In this document: one piece after another, positions 54,766 through 64,000 of the stretch
How positions within the stretch are numbered: the first letter of the stretch is position 1
How the letters are laid out: each line of letters opens with the position of its first letter
Source of the DNA: Paenibacillus sp. FSL R5-0517
GTDB lineage: Bacteria; Bacillota; Bacilli; Paenibacillales; Paenibacillaceae
Direction: 5' to 3'
Length of the DNA stretch: 64,000 nucleotides
NCBI RefSeq assembly: GCF_037974355.1
Contig: NZ_CP150235.1
Span: 3,658,001-3,722,000 of the forward strand
The notes under the pieces: generated by a model
What the model was told of the DNA's origin: nothing
Seen by the model: the letters and a program-made list of their open reading frames with translations, nothing else
The model's database searches: none
Position numbers and translations under genes: made by a program

Positions 54766-57700
54766 ATGCCATATGAACCGATTAGACTCGGACATCTGAA
54801 TCAAATGCTGTCCAAACTCCGTGAAGGCATATATGAGCCCATTGCCCAGTTGAATGTGAAGGCATGGGTTACCCCGGAGCCTGTTCCATTCGAGGAAAGA
54901 ATGTCAGGTCAGCAAATCACTCTTTCACAGGGCGAGCATTGGGGGAAGTTATGGGATTGTGCCTGGTTTTGTTTTACAGGGAGCATTCCACCGTCCGGTA
55001 GTGACGCCAAGGCTGTTCTTCTACTGGACGTAAACGGCGAACTCTGTCTGGTGGACCACGAAGGGACGCCTGTACAGGGATTGACAACGATCAATTCAGA
55101 GTTTGAATTCACACTCGGTCTCCCTGGGAAAAGAGTTGTTGAACTGGACCATTCGTCAATAACGGTGACGGACGGGGCATTCGAGCTGTGGGCTGATGCC
55201 GGCAATAACGACTTATTTGGAAAGTATCAGGGCGGTACGATAAAAGAAGCGATGTTGGCCATTTGTCATGAAGATATACGAAGCTTGTATTACGATACCG
55301 AAGTGCTTCTGGAGACGGCAGAACACCTTCCTGTCAACATGGCGCGCAGAGAAAGGATTCTTCAATCCCTGTATGACGCTTCCATCGTATTGACGGAATT
55401 AACGCCTGATCGCATACATCGCGCCAAGTTATTATTGAACGAACCATTATCACGTCGTGGCGGCGATCCTGTGCTGAACATAAGTGCGGTTGGGCATGCA
55501 CATATTGATTTGGCCTGGTTATGGCCGATCCGTGAGACGATCCGAAAAGGCGCAAGAACATTCTCCACGGTGCTTCGCATGATGGAGCGTTATCCCGATT
55601 ATGTGTTCGGAGCGAGTCAGCCTCAGCTATACGATTGGATGAAGCAACACTATCCCAAGATGTATGACCAGATCAAGGAACGGGTGCAGGAAGGCAGGTG
55701 GGAACCGCAAGGGGCCATGTGGGTGGAATCGGATACCAATGTGCCAGGCGGTGAATCTCTTGTACGCCAGATTCTGTATGGCAAACGTTATTTCCAACAG
55801 GAATTTGGAATGGAGATGAAGTCGCTGTGGATGCCGGATGTATTTGGCTACTCCGCAAGCTTGCCGCAGTTGTTGAAGAAATCCGGTGTAGATTACATGA
55901 TGACCCAGAAGCTCTCCTGGAGTGAGTACAACCGCCATCCTCACCATTCCTTTCTGTGGGAAGGGATCGACGGTTCCTCGGTGTTAACACATATGCCACC
56001 TGAGGATACGTACAACAGTCCGGCCGCCCCACGTTCCATTGCCAAAGCAGAGCGGGAGTATCTGGACAGAAATGTTTCCAGCCACGCATTGATGCTCTTC
56101 GGCATTGGAGACGGCGGCGGCGGGCCGGGAGAAGAGCATTTGGAACGGTTGGAGCGGGAGAAGAACCTGCTCGGTCTGGCACCTGTTGTGCAGGAACCTT
56201 CCTGGAAATTTTTTGAACGATTGAATGAAGAAAGAGATCGATTCCAGACCTGGCGTGGGGAGTTGTATCTCGAAAAGCACCAAGGAACCCTGACCAGTCA
56301 GGCACGGAGCAAGTGGTATAACCGCAAGATGGAGAAAGCTCTGCGCGAGCTGGAATTTGCTGCTGTACTGGCTGCCCGCATAGGCAAGTCTTATCCGGCC
56401 GAAACATTGGAGACGATCTGGAAGGAAGTGCTTCTGTACCAATTCCATGATATCCTCCCCGGATCTTCGATTAAGCGAGTATATGATGAGTCGTTAATAC
56501 GGTATGAAGCATTGCTCCAGCAGACGGAAGGCATGATCACCGAAACCTACAGCTATATTACAGATTATATCTCTTCCCAAAAGGAAAGCTCCAATTCAAC
56601 TGTGGTATTCAACTCACTACCGTGGGAACGTCAGGAGTGGCTGCACCTCCATGGACGATGGCATAAGGTGCAGGTTCCATCCATGGGCTACACCGTGGTA
56701 TCTAATCATGAAGATCAGGAGGTCATGGGGGAGATCGCAACGGGTATTGAAACGGATGTTGCTGCGCTGGAAACAGATTTCCGTGAAACAGCCAAGGAGT
56801 ACAGTATGGAGAATGACATTCTCATCGTGAAATTTGACCCCAATGGCGGCATTACCTCAATCCTGGATAAGCTGGAGGCACGTGAAGTTATCCTGCAAGG
56901 ACAGCGGGGGAACGATCTTCGTGTATATCATGATGAAGGCGATGCCTGGGATTTCCGCCATGATTATTCAGCGCAAGTGGGGATGCCATTAATTCTGAAT
57001 GATATCCATGAGCTTCGGGATGGTCCGAAAGTTGGGCTGGTTTTTGATTACAGCTACGGAGAATCGTCTCTAACCCAAACCGTTATTTTAACGGAGGGCA
57101 GTCGGCGTATTGATTTTGAGACGGTCGTGGATTGGCAGGAACACGGTAAAATGTTGCGCACTTCGTTCCCGGTGCAGATTCGTACCGATCAGGTACACTG
57201 TGAAATCCAGTTTGGCAGCCTGAGCAGGCCGACTCACCGCAATACGATGTGGGACTTTGCCAAGGATGAGATATGCGCTCACCAATGGGTGGATATATCG
57301 GAACCGGATTACGGAGTCGCCTTACTCAACGATTGCAAATACGGGCATCGAGCCATTAACAATGTGCTTGACCTTCATTTGCTGCGCAGCAGTTCGTACC
57401 CGGATCCGGTGGCGGATCGTGCAGAGCACCAATTCACCTATTCGTTATATCCGCATCAGGGGAACCATGTTCAGGCTGAAATCTATCGAAGAGGCAATGA
57501 GCTCAATATTCCGCTGCGCCTGAGTTCATTGCCTGCACCTTCAATGGATGTCGAAGAGGAAAAGCTGCCTTACACGAAAGCATTCCTGCAGCCAGATCAT
57601 CCGCACATCATGGTGGAGTCCATCAAAAAAGCCGAGGACAGCAATGACATTATTGTCCGTCTGTATGAGACCTCGGGAACCCAGGTTAAAACGAAACTGT

Positions 57701-57840
57701 CTATCGGATGGGATACTGCTGAAGTTTGGGCGGTTGATCTCATGGAAAATAACATTTCATCGCTGGAGCTTCGGGATCAATCTGACGTAGTTTTGTCCTT
57801 TACACCATTCGAGATCATCTCGCTGCGATTGAAAGGTTAG
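54766..57840 (+). CDS. Alpha-mannosidase, GH38
   Basis: The 1024-residue enzyme should remove alpha-mannose residues. The zinc site begins at GHAHIDLAWLWP (H244, H246, D248), the nucleophile is D358 in WMPDVFGYSASLPQ, and ISAVGH, GRWEPQGAMWVESD and LLYQFHDILPGSSIKRVYDE are GH38 landmarks. A beta-rich N-terminal domain of about 230 residues precedes the catalytic barrel, and two beta domains follow. This size is standard for bacterial class II mannosidases acting on oligosaccharides in the cytoplasm. It sits between an uncharacterised hydrolase-like gene and sugar-importer genes. Confidence 0.95.
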   Translation: MPYEPIRLGHLNQMLSKLREGIYEPIAQLNVKAWVTPEPVPFEERMSGQQITLSQGEHWGKLWDCAWFCFTGSIPPSGSDAKAVLLLDVNGELCLVDHEGTPVQGLTTINSEFEFTLGLPGKRVVELDHSSITVTDGAFELWADAGNNDLFGKYQGGTIKEAMLAICHEDIRSLYYDTEVLLETAEHLPVNMARRERILQSLYDASIVLTELTPDRIHRAKLLLNEPLSRRGGDPVLNISAVGHAHIDLAWLWPIRETIRKGARTFSTVLRMMERYPDYVFGASQPQLYDWMKQHYPKMYDQIKERVQEGRWEPQGAMWVESDTNVPGGESLVRQILYGKRYFQQEFGMEMKSLWMPDVFGYSASLPQLLKKSGVDYMMTQKLSWSEYNRHPHHSFLWEGIDGSSVLTHMPPEDTYNSPAAPRSIAKAEREYLDRNVSSHALMLFGIGDGGGGPGEEHLERLEREKNLLGLAPVVQEPSWKFFERLNEERDRFQTWRGELYLEKHQGTLTSQARSKWYNRKMEKALRELEFAAVLAARIGKSYPAETLETIWKEVLLYQFHDILPGSSIKRVYDESLIRYEALLQQTEGMITETYSYITDYISSQKESSNSTVVFNSLPWERQEWLHLHGRWHKVQVPSMGYTVVSNHEDQEVMGEIATGIETDVAALETDFRETAKEYSMENDILIVKFDPNGGITSILDKLEAREVILQGQRGNDLRVYHDEGDAWDFRHDYSAQVGMPLILNDIHELRDGPKVGLVFDYSYGESSLTQTVILTEGSRRIDFETVVDWQEHGKMLRTSFPVQIRTDQVHCEIQFGSLSRPTHRNTMWDFAKDEICAHQWVDISEPDYGVALLNDCKYGHRAINNVLDLHLLRSSSYPDPVADRAEHQFTYSLYPHQGNHVQAEIYRRGNELNIPLRLSSLPAPSMDVEEEKLPYTKAFLQPDHPHIMVESIKKAEDSNDIIVRLYETSGTQVKTKLSIGWDTAEVWAVDLMENNISSLELRDQSDVVLSFTPFEIISLRLKG

Positions 57841-57865
57841 TTTAAGAGAAAGGAGCGTTGGGAAT

Positions 57866-58780
57866 GTGATTAAGAACAGTGTGTTAATGAAGCGAGTCTG
57901 GAAGCATAAGCTCTTTTACTTGTTCATGTTACCTGGCATTATCTGGTTTTTCTTATTCTCCTATGTTCCCTTATATGGAATTCAGGTTGCCTTCAGGGAC
58001 TATACCTTCGTTGGCGGTTTTACCGGAAGCCCTTGGGCAGGTTTCAAGTACTTTCAACAGTTCTTTAACTATTATCAATCTGGTGATATCATCCGCAACA
58101 CGGTGATCATCAGTCTCATGAAGCTGTTAATCGGCTTTCCGATGCCAATCATTCTCGCCATTCTTTTAAATGAAATCCGCATGATCAGGTTCAAGAAAAC
58201 CGTTCAGACACTTTCCTATTTACCCTACTTTGTATCCTGGATTGTGGTTGTCACCCTGATGCAGAGATTGCTTACGCCATACGGTGGGCCAGTGAATGAT
58301 TTGCTGGGGTCGTTCGGAACTGATCCTATCCAATTCCTGAACAATCCCACCTGGTTCTATCAGATGATTGTTGGATCGGATATTTGGAAGAACATCGGCT
58401 GGAACTCCATCATATTCATGGCTGCGATTGCCGGAATTGACCAGCAGCAATATGAAGCTGCCAAGATCGATGGTGCTGGGCGTTTCCAACAGATGTGGCA
58501 TGTGACCCTGCCGGGTATCCGTAATGTCGCCATTATATTATTTATTCTCGCCGTGGGTAACTTGATGAGCGCGGGTTATGAGCAGCTGCTTCTCCTGAAT
58601 GGACCTGCGACCGCTGGCATGGGAAGTGTACTCGACGTGCACGCCATTAACTCGGGTATCCGGGAAGGGCGTCTGAGTTACGCGGCAGCTGTGGGGCTGT
58701 TCCAGAGTGTAATTGGGCTGATTTTGGTGCTAACGGTCAACCGGATTGCCCGCAAAGTCAGTGATGTATCCCTGTTCTAA
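57866..58780 (+). CDS. Sugar ABC transporter permease (LplB type)
   Basis: This 304-residue membrane protein starts with LFYLFMLPGIIWFFLFSYVP, typical for LplB-like permeases of oligosaccharide importers, and contains the EAA loop QYEAAKIDGAGRFQQMWHVT. About six membrane segments are seen. GTG is used as start, with AAGGAG ten bases upstream; an ATG two bases earlier is out of frame. It works with the permease and binding lipoprotein that follow. The ATPase is not encoded here; such systems in Bacilli share MsmX (inference). Confidence 0.95.
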   Translation: MIKNSVLMKRVWKHKLFYLFMLPGIIWFFLFSYVPLYGIQVAFRDYTFVGGFTGSPWAGFKYFQQFFNYYQSGDIIRNTVIISLMKLLIGFPMPIILAILLNEIRMIRFKKTVQTLSYLPYFVSWIVVVTLMQRLLTPYGGPVNDLLGSFGTDPIQFLNNPTWFYQMIVGSDIWKNIGWNSIIFMAAIAGIDQQQYEAAKIDGAGRFQQMWHVTLPGIRNVAIILFILAVGNLMSAGYEQLLLLNGPATAGMGSVLDVHAINSGIREGRLSYAAAVGLFQSVIGLILVLTVNRIARKVSDVSLF

Positions 58781-58792
58781 GGAGGTGATGTG

Positions 58793-59689
58793 ATGACACG
58801 CAAATGGTCCTTATTTTCAGTTATAAACTATACCATTCTCACTTTGGTCGGATTCTCCATGATCTACCCGTTTATTTACATCCTGGCGTACTCGCTGAAT
58901 GACGGCAAAGATTCCATGCAGGGCGCGATCTATTTCCTTCCACGCCAATTTACATTGGAGAACTATGCCCAGGTATTTGATAATGCACGCATCTGGAAGG
59001 CGTACCAGATCACCATCATGCGAACCGTGCTGGGTACGTTCCTTCATGTGATTCTGTGTACATTGATGGCTTACGCGCTCTCGAAGAAATCATTGCCGGG
59101 CCGTTCATTTTTCACCTTTTACATCTTTTTGCCTACGATTTTCAGTGCCGGATTCATCCCGTTCTTCATTACGCTTCAGAAGCTGCATCTGATCAATACC
59201 TTCTGGGTGTACGTCTTACCGCTGTTATTCAACTTCATGCATATCATCATTATCCGGACCTTTCTGCAAGGAATTCCCGAAGAGCTGGAGGAATCAGCCC
59301 ACATTGACGGGTACGGGGATTTTCAAATCTTCATTCGCATCATTCTGCCTCTCTCGGGACCCGTACTGGCAACCATCTCCCTCTTCATTGGGGTCGCCCA
59401 CTGGAATGACTGGTTCTCGGGTGCCTACTATGTATCCAACAAGGATCTGATTCCGGTGCAAACCCTCTTGCAGGAAATGCTGACCGAAGCGGAGTCGCTG
59501 TCCAATTCGATGCAGCGCGCAGCACAACAGGGCGGGCAGACGCTTGGCAGTTCAGGCGGAGCGGGTGCGACACCCGAATCCCTGCGTATGGCTTTGCTCG
59601 TCATTACGGTCTTCCCGATCCTGTGTATCTACCCGTTCCTGCAACGATATTTCGTAAAAGGAGTGATGATCGGTTCGGTGAAAGGTTAG
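58793..59689 (+). CDS. Sugar ABC transporter permease (LplC/YtcP type)
   Basis: This 299-residue permease has about six membrane segments (TILTLVGFSMIYPFIYILAY at the start) and the EAA-like loop ELEESAHIDGYGDFQIFIRI. It carries an inserted low-complexity segment, AAQQGGQTLGSSGGAGATPE, before the last membrane helix, found also in some relatives. It begins seven bases after GGAGG and 12 bases past the lplB stop. Together they form the channel for an oligosaccharide. Confidence 0.94.
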   Translation: MTRKWSLFSVINYTILTLVGFSMIYPFIYILAYSLNDGKDSMQGAIYFLPRQFTLENYAQVFDNARIWKAYQITIMRTVLGTFLHVILCTLMAYALSKKSLPGRSFFTFYIFLPTIFSAGFIPFFITLQKLHLINTFWVYVLPLLFNFMHIIIIRTFLQGIPEELEESAHIDGYGDFQIFIRIILPLSGPVLATISLFIGVAHWNDWFSGAYYVSNKDLIPVQTLLQEMLTEAESLSNSMQRAAQQGGQTLGSSGGAGATPESLRMALLVITVFPILCIYPFLQRYFVKGVMIGSVKG

Positions 59690-59769
59690 GTGATCCTAAC
59701 CTGGAATTTGCTGAGTTTTATCAGGCTTGACCCAGATCATTCATCATCATATTTCAGGAGGCGATTGGT

Positions 59770-61425
59770 TTGAACCGAATTTGGTCGAAAGGCGTATCCG
59801 TATTACTCGTGTCCATCTTGGTTGGAGGATCGTTGAGCGGATGCACGGATTCATCAGGAAACGGGAATAGCGGAGAAGCAGCTGATGGTTCATACAAGCT
59901 CAAAATATTGCACAACTGGAACGGTTCAGGTGGTTCGGACAACGGAATAACGCCTGTGGAAGAAGTCATCAAGGAGAAGACTGGCGTCACGCTGGATTGG
60001 GAGTATACCAAAGGCAGTGAGACCGAGAAGGTAAACCAGATATTTGCCACGCAGGATCTGCCGGATATCTATACCGGACCCGCATGGGGAGGGGAGCTGG
60101 ACGGCATTATCAAGGCGGCCAAAGAAGGGCAGCTCGTCGATATTTCCGACAAATTGGGGGACTATCCTAACCTCGCGAAATCCATTGCTGAAGAAAATGT
60201 ACCCCCAGCGCTCTACGAAAAAGCGATTAATGCCTATGACGGCAAAAAATATCTACTCCTGCAAAACCAGCCTGCCCAGAATGAAGATGGCATGGATTGG
60301 CTGTACGGCTTCTATGTTCGCAAGGATATCGCGGATAAGGTGGGTATAGACCCTCAATCGGTCGTGACAAAGGAGGAATTCTATAACTTCCTCAAAGCAA
60401 TCAAGGATGCCAATCTGCAAGAGAACGGGCAGCCGGTCTTTCCATTGGGTGGCTTCAGCAACGGCTGGTCCGTCGGCATCGGCAATACCATGTTCAATTC
60501 GGGTGGCAGTTATGTTGACAAAGGTGACGGAACGGTAGAGCATAACTTTTTCACCAAAGGTTATGAAGAATACACCCTGTTCTACCGGAAATTGGTTGAA
60601 GAAGGGTTAATGGACCCGGAAGCATTCACCCAAACTGACCCGATCGCCAAGGAGAAAATCAATCAGGGCCGCATCGCCACTCTGGCCGCACACTATCCGG
60701 CCATTTTGGATGCCTCCAAAGAATATGTTACTTCACACCCTGGAAGCGATTACATCCCGATCGGCCCTTTAGAGCGTGCAGATGTTGAACCGAATCGCCC
60801 TGCGGATCTGGGCATTCAGGGCAACAACGTAACAGTGATCACCAAAAACTGCAAGGGCGCATGTGTAGATGCGGCGCTGAAGTTCCTCGATTACATGGCT
60901 TCCGATGAAGGATTTATGCTGGCAAGATACGGAGTGCAGGGCGTTCATTGGGATATGAAGGAGGGTAAACCTGTTGCCAAAAAGGAGTGGTTCGATAAAT
61001 TTACGGCAGATCAATCGGGTAAAGTTCGCAAGAACGAAGGCATTTCCATTGGTTTGGAATCCATCACGGGGCCTGATCGAATCAATTCGGTCGCAGGCGG
61101 AGATATCTGGGCCGATCAGAAACGGCTTGATGCCATGGAACAAGCCAGAAAAATTCTGCGTCCTAATGGCATTCATGTCATTACAGCCTATAACCCGGGC
61201 GATGTGATTACCAAAGCACCGGAATGGGAGATGCTGAAGCCTTCCATGGACCGGATGGGTGATGCCTGGAAGGAAGCCATCTTTGCGAAATCGGATGAAG
61301 CGGCGTTCGGCATTATCAACGAGCTTCGCGAGCAGCTTCGAAAGACCGGATATGATCAAGCCATGCAGTTTACGAACGAAAACTTGAAAGGGAAAGACGT
61401 AGTTACCGTTCAGATGCCGAACTGA
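59770..61425 (+). CDS. Extracellular sugar-binding lipoprotein (LipO/LplA type)
   Basis: The 551-residue protein has a lipoprotein signal (SVLLVSILVGGSLSGC, Cys 25) and a family-1 binding fold: KILHNWNGSGG, ATQDLPDIYTG, and a long C-terminal lobe (LKFLDYMASDEGFMLARYGV). It should capture the oligosaccharide and hand it to the two permeases upstream. It starts with TTG behind CAGGAGG, eight bases apart. It is of the intact type whose remnant is seen at 9101-9591 in the first glycan locus. Confidence 0.94.
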   Translation: MNRIWSKGVSVLLVSILVGGSLSGCTDSSGNGNSGEAADGSYKLKILHNWNGSGGSDNGITPVEEVIKEKTGVTLDWEYTKGSETEKVNQIFATQDLPDIYTGPAWGGELDGIIKAAKEGQLVDISDKLGDYPNLAKSIAEENVPPALYEKAINAYDGKKYLLLQNQPAQNEDGMDWLYGFYVRKDIADKVGIDPQSVVTKEEFYNFLKAIKDANLQENGQPVFPLGGFSNGWSVGIGNTMFNSGGSYVDKGDGTVEHNFFTKGYEEYTLFYRKLVEEGLMDPEAFTQTDPIAKEKINQGRIATLAAHYPAILDASKEYVTSHPGSDYIPIGPLERADVEPNRPADLGIQGNNVTVITKNCKGACVDAALKFLDYMASDEGFMLARYGVQGVHWDMKEGKPVAKKEWFDKFTADQSGKVRKNEGISIGLESITGPDRINSVAGGDIWADQKRLDAMEQARKILRPNGIHVITAYNPGDVITKAPEWEMLKPSMDRMGDAWKEAIFAKSDEAAFGIINELREQLRKTGYDQAMQFTNENLKGKDVVTVQMPN

Positions 61426-61470
61426 TCACCTCCATATTCTTAATTCTTAATTCGAAGGAGTTGCATTCAT

Positions 61471-63477
61471 ATGACGACTGAGTTCAGACCGCCTTCCGTA
61501 CCTCTGGTTACTGTGGACCCTTATTTTAGCGTATGGTCAGCCGCGGACCATCTGTATGAAGATCATACCCGGCATTGGACGAACAAAACGAATGGCATGG
61601 TGGGCTTGGCGGTGATCGATGGAAAGCTTCGACGATTTATGGGGAAAGTGGGATCGGAGGAGCGTACAGCTGTCCAGGAACCTGAAGTGCTGGTGCAGAC
61701 CAACCTGACTGTCCAGCCTGTAACGACTCGATATACGTTTCAAGGGGAAGGAATTGAACTTCATGTTCAGTTCCATACACCTTTATTGCTGGATGATCTG
61801 GACCTGTTATCCAGGCCGGTGACGTATTTGACTTTTCAGGCCAAATCCATCGATGGGGCATCCCATCAAGTCAAAATATATTTTGATGTGACAGGTGAAT
61901 GGTGTGTAAACACATCCGATCAACACATTACATGGGAACGCCATGTGATTGAGGGGCAATGGAATGTCATGTCCATGGGCACTGTGGATCAGCCCGTATT
62001 ACAGCTTGCCGGTGATGATACACGAATCGATTGGGGATACATGGTTCTGGCTGTTCCCCAATCTTCCGATATCCAGACGGCCATTCATTCAGTAACAGGC
62101 CGTGAGCAGTATGCACGCACTGGACAATTGCCTATCGAAGATGATCATCCTCAGCCGCGAGCTGTATCGGACAACATGCCGGTTATGGCCGCCGAGATCG
62201 ATCTGGGGGCTGTCCGGAACGAACCGATATCCGAATTTCTCATGCTTGCGTATGACGATATCCATGCGATTGAATATTTTCAACAGCCTTTACATGCCTA
62301 TTGGAAAAGAGATGGATTAACGTTTCATGAAATGCTATTACTGGCAGCTCAACAATACGAAGAGATTCAGCAGCGCTGTGACAGCTTTAATCTTGAACTC
62401 ATGGCAGAGAGTCAGGCCGCAGGCGGTGAGAAATACCGGGATATGGTGGCGCTAACCTACAGACAGGCGATTGCAGCGCATAAGCTGGTTGCCGATGAGG
62501 AGGGGAATGTTTTATTTTTCTCCAAAGAGAATTTCAGCAACGGATGTATCGCTACGGTGGATGTCAGTTACCCTTCGATCCCATTGTTCCTGAGATACAA
62601 CCCTGAACTGATCAAGGGCATGATGCGTCCAATTTACAAGTATGCGATGAGCCCGGATTGGACGTTTGATTTTGCTCCTCATGATGTAGGAACCTACCCT
62701 AGGGCCAACGGTCAGGTGTATGGAGAGAATAAGCTGGAATACCAGATGCCGATTGAGGAATGCGGCAATATGCTGCTGATGGCTGCGGCGGTCAGCAAAT
62801 ATGAGGGAGATATCGAATTTGCTCGGCAGCATTGGGAACCTCTTACGCGATGGGCAGATTATTTGCTGCATAATGGACTCGATCCTGTAAACCAGCTGTG
62901 TACGGATGACTTCGCCGGGCATCTGGCGCACAATACCAATTTATCGATCAAGGCCATATTGGGTATTGCTGCTTATTCCTACCTGTGTGAAAAGCTCGGT
63001 TTGCAGGAAGGGGCGAAGTACCTGAAGGAAGCTCGGAACATGGCTCAGGAGTGGGTGTCCATGGCAGATGCCGGGGACCATTATAAGCTGACGTTCGACA
63101 GTCCAACCGAGTCATGGAGCATGAAGTACAATCTGGTGTGGGATCATCTGCTAGACCTGCACCTGTTCCCGAAAGAGATCGCCGCCAAAGAACTTGAATA
63201 TTACATGCACAAACAAAACCGCTATGGCCTGCCGCTGGATAGTCGTGAAACGTATACCAAATCCGATTGGCTGGTATGGTGTGCCTCCATGAGTGCAACG
63301 AAAGCGCAGTTTGAGTCTTTCATTTCACCGCTGTGGGATTTCATGAATGAAACTTCGTCTCGTGTTCCCGTAACGGATTGGTATGACACGATCACCGCTA
63401 AGCAGATGAATTTTCAGAATCGCTCTGTGGTCGGCGGCTTCTTTATCCAATTACTCATGCAACAGTCTACAGACTAA
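61471..63477 (+). CDS. DUF4965 / glutaminase-A-like protein
   Basis: The 668-residue protein matches the GtaA-like group: DUF4964-type N-terminus (RPPSVPLVTVDPYFSVWSAA), DUF5127-type middle, and the DUF4965/DUF1793 (alpha/alpha)-barrel with QAIAAHKLVADEEGNVLFFS, SNGCIATVDVSYPSIPLFLR, APHDVGTYPRANGQVYG, LMAAAVSKYEGD and FAGHLAHNTNLSIKAI. The fungal namesake is a secreted glutaminase, but bacterial members sit in glycan loci and resemble glycosidases by fold. No signal peptide. AAGGAG precedes the start. A role on the imported glycan is inferred from neighbours only. Confidence 0.85.
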   Translation: MTTEFRPPSVPLVTVDPYFSVWSAADHLYEDHTRHWTNKTNGMVGLAVIDGKLRRFMGKVGSEERTAVQEPEVLVQTNLTVQPVTTRYTFQGEGIELHVQFHTPLLLDDLDLLSRPVTYLTFQAKSIDGASHQVKIYFDVTGEWCVNTSDQHITWERHVIEGQWNVMSMGTVDQPVLQLAGDDTRIDWGYMVLAVPQSSDIQTAIHSVTGREQYARTGQLPIEDDHPQPRAVSDNMPVMAAEIDLGAVRNEPISEFLMLAYDDIHAIEYFQQPLHAYWKRDGLTFHEMLLLAAQQYEEIQQRCDSFNLELMAESQAAGGEKYRDMVALTYRQAIAAHKLVADEEGNVLFFSKENFSNGCIATVDVSYPSIPLFLRYNPELIKGMMRPIYKYAMSPDWTFDFAPHDVGTYPRANGQVYGENKLEYQMPIEECGNMLLMAAAVSKYEGDIEFARQHWEPLTRWADYLLHNGLDPVNQLCTDDFAGHLAHNTNLSIKAILGIAAYSYLCEKLGLQEGAKYLKEARNMAQEWVSMADAGDHYKLTFDSPTESWSMKYNLVWDHLLDLHLFPKEIAAKELEYYMHKQNRYGLPLDSRETYTKSDWLVWCASMSATKAQFESFISPLWDFMNETSSRVPVTDWYDTITAKQMNFQNRSVVGGFFIQLLMQQSTD

Positions 63478-63501
63478 TGGGTGTGAAGGCAGGTGGTGAA
63501 T

Positions 63502-64000
63502 ATGAAGGCAGGCGCAGAGGAAGTCTGTGATCATTTACAGCAGCTCAAGCAGCAATTTGCGAATCCGGATGCAACGTATCGTCCGCAGCCTTTCTGGTTT
63601 CTGAATCATGCGCTGGAGAAGACCGAACTGGAGAGTCAGATTCAATCCATGTATGAAGCGGGTGTCGGCGGTGTGGTTCTGCATGCCCGGCACGGAATGC
63701 TAATCCCATATCTCTCGCCGGAATTTATGGAGGTGCTGGAGTTTTGCACAGCAGAATGCAAGAAACGGAATATGGTCGTCTGGCTGTACGATGAGGAGAA
63801 TTGGCCGAGCGGAACCTTGGGCGGCAGACTGACACGGGAACAACCGGAATATCGCATGCGTTATTTGAGAATAGAGGAAAAGCGATATGTGCGAGATGTG
63901 CCGCAGGAAAGCTTGAAGCTGGATTTTGCCTCCCATGATCACAATGAGCTGATCGCCATCCTGGCCTATCGCGCGGTTAACCGCGATGGAGAGTGGTTGC
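63502..64000 (+). CDS. GH106-like glycosyl hydrolase, 5' part (cut by window edge)
   Basis: The frame from ATG at 63502 is open to the window end (166 codons). It reads FWFLNHALEKTELESQIQSM, GVGGVVLHARHGM and VVWLYDEENWPSG, which match the start of large alpha-L-rhamnosidase-like (GH106-type) barrel proteins. The W-x-Y-D-E-x-N-W-P-S-G segment is the conserved early barrel strand. AGGTGG lies six bases upstream. A rhamnosidase activity is suggested but most of the protein is not visible. Confidence 0.75.
   Translation, partial: MKAGAEEVCDHLQQLKQQFANPDATYRPQPFWFLNHALEKTELESQIQSMYEAGVGGVVLHARHGMLIPYLSPEFMEVLEFCTAECKKRNMVVWLYDEENWPSGTLGGRLTREQPEYRMRYLRIEEKRYVRDVPQESLKLDFASHDHNELIAILAYRAVNRDGEWL

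Noticed and set aside
1..64000. CRISPR array, phage or conjugative module, intact insertion sequence
   Set aside because: No regularly spaced repeats, cas genes, structural phage genes, transposase or integrase were seen. The three-copy repeat is the only candidate mobile sequence.

Overview
The window reads as chromosomal DNA of a Paenibacillus-like Firmicute (inference). The reasons are strong AGGAGG-type ribosome-binding sites, several GTG and TTG starts, LplB/LplC/LipO-type sugar importers, many glycoside hydrolases, a perfect CcpA cre box, and small TetR, HxlR, MarR and GntR regulators. I see no rRNA, tRNA, CRISPR array or intact transposase.

Region 1 (1-9.6 kb) is a glycan-degradation operon on the + strand: a GH2 beta-mannosidase cut by the left edge, a GH78 alpha-L-rhamnosidase, L-fucose isomerase (fucI) and a DUF2961/GH172 enzyme. 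It ends in the decayed tail of a sugar-binding protein and a terminator.

Region 2 (9.7-33 kb) is visibly AT-richer and mosaic. It holds redox and detoxification genes, each set next to its own regulator: HxlR with a flavin monooxygenase and nitroreductase; MarR; TetR with two SDR-like proteins and a FrnE-type DsbA protein; TetR with a DUF1348 protein and an alpha/beta hydrolase; TetR with an azoreductase. Between them lie the threonine-to-glycine pair kbl-tdh, a GntR-ilvD pair and a cre-controlled GH43 enzyme. Gene debris is common: a frameshifted methyltransferase, and fragments of frnE, an SDR and a nitroreductase. A terminator-bearing intergenic repeat occurs three times.

Region 3 (33-49.2 kb) is the most unusual part. 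A divergent PucR-type regulator faces a tightly packed 13-gene + strand cluster: an SsuB/SsuC-type ABC importer with two paralogous NMT1/THI5-like binding lipoproteins, then isochorismatase-like hydrolase, amidase, creatininase, FAH-family protein, FAD-linked oxidase, CocE/NonD hydrolase, cupin, cytosine-deaminase-like amidohydrolase and gamma-glutamyltransferase-like Ntn hydrolase. It looks like a complete uptake and stepwise C-N bond hydrolysis pathway for a nitrogen-containing, probably cyclic, small molecule. The substrate cannot be read from the sequence.

Region 4 (49.5-51 kb) holds a divergent SDR/HxlR pair. Region 5 (51.2-64 kb) is a second glycan locus: a GntR/LacI-type regulator, a 741-residue protein of unrecognised family with a glycosidase-like layout, a GH38 alpha-mannosidase, an LplB-LplC-LipO importer, a DUF4965 protein and a GH106-like hydrolase cut by the right edge. 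Together with region 1, the genes point to import and dismantling of a mannose-, rhamnose- and fucose-containing glycan.
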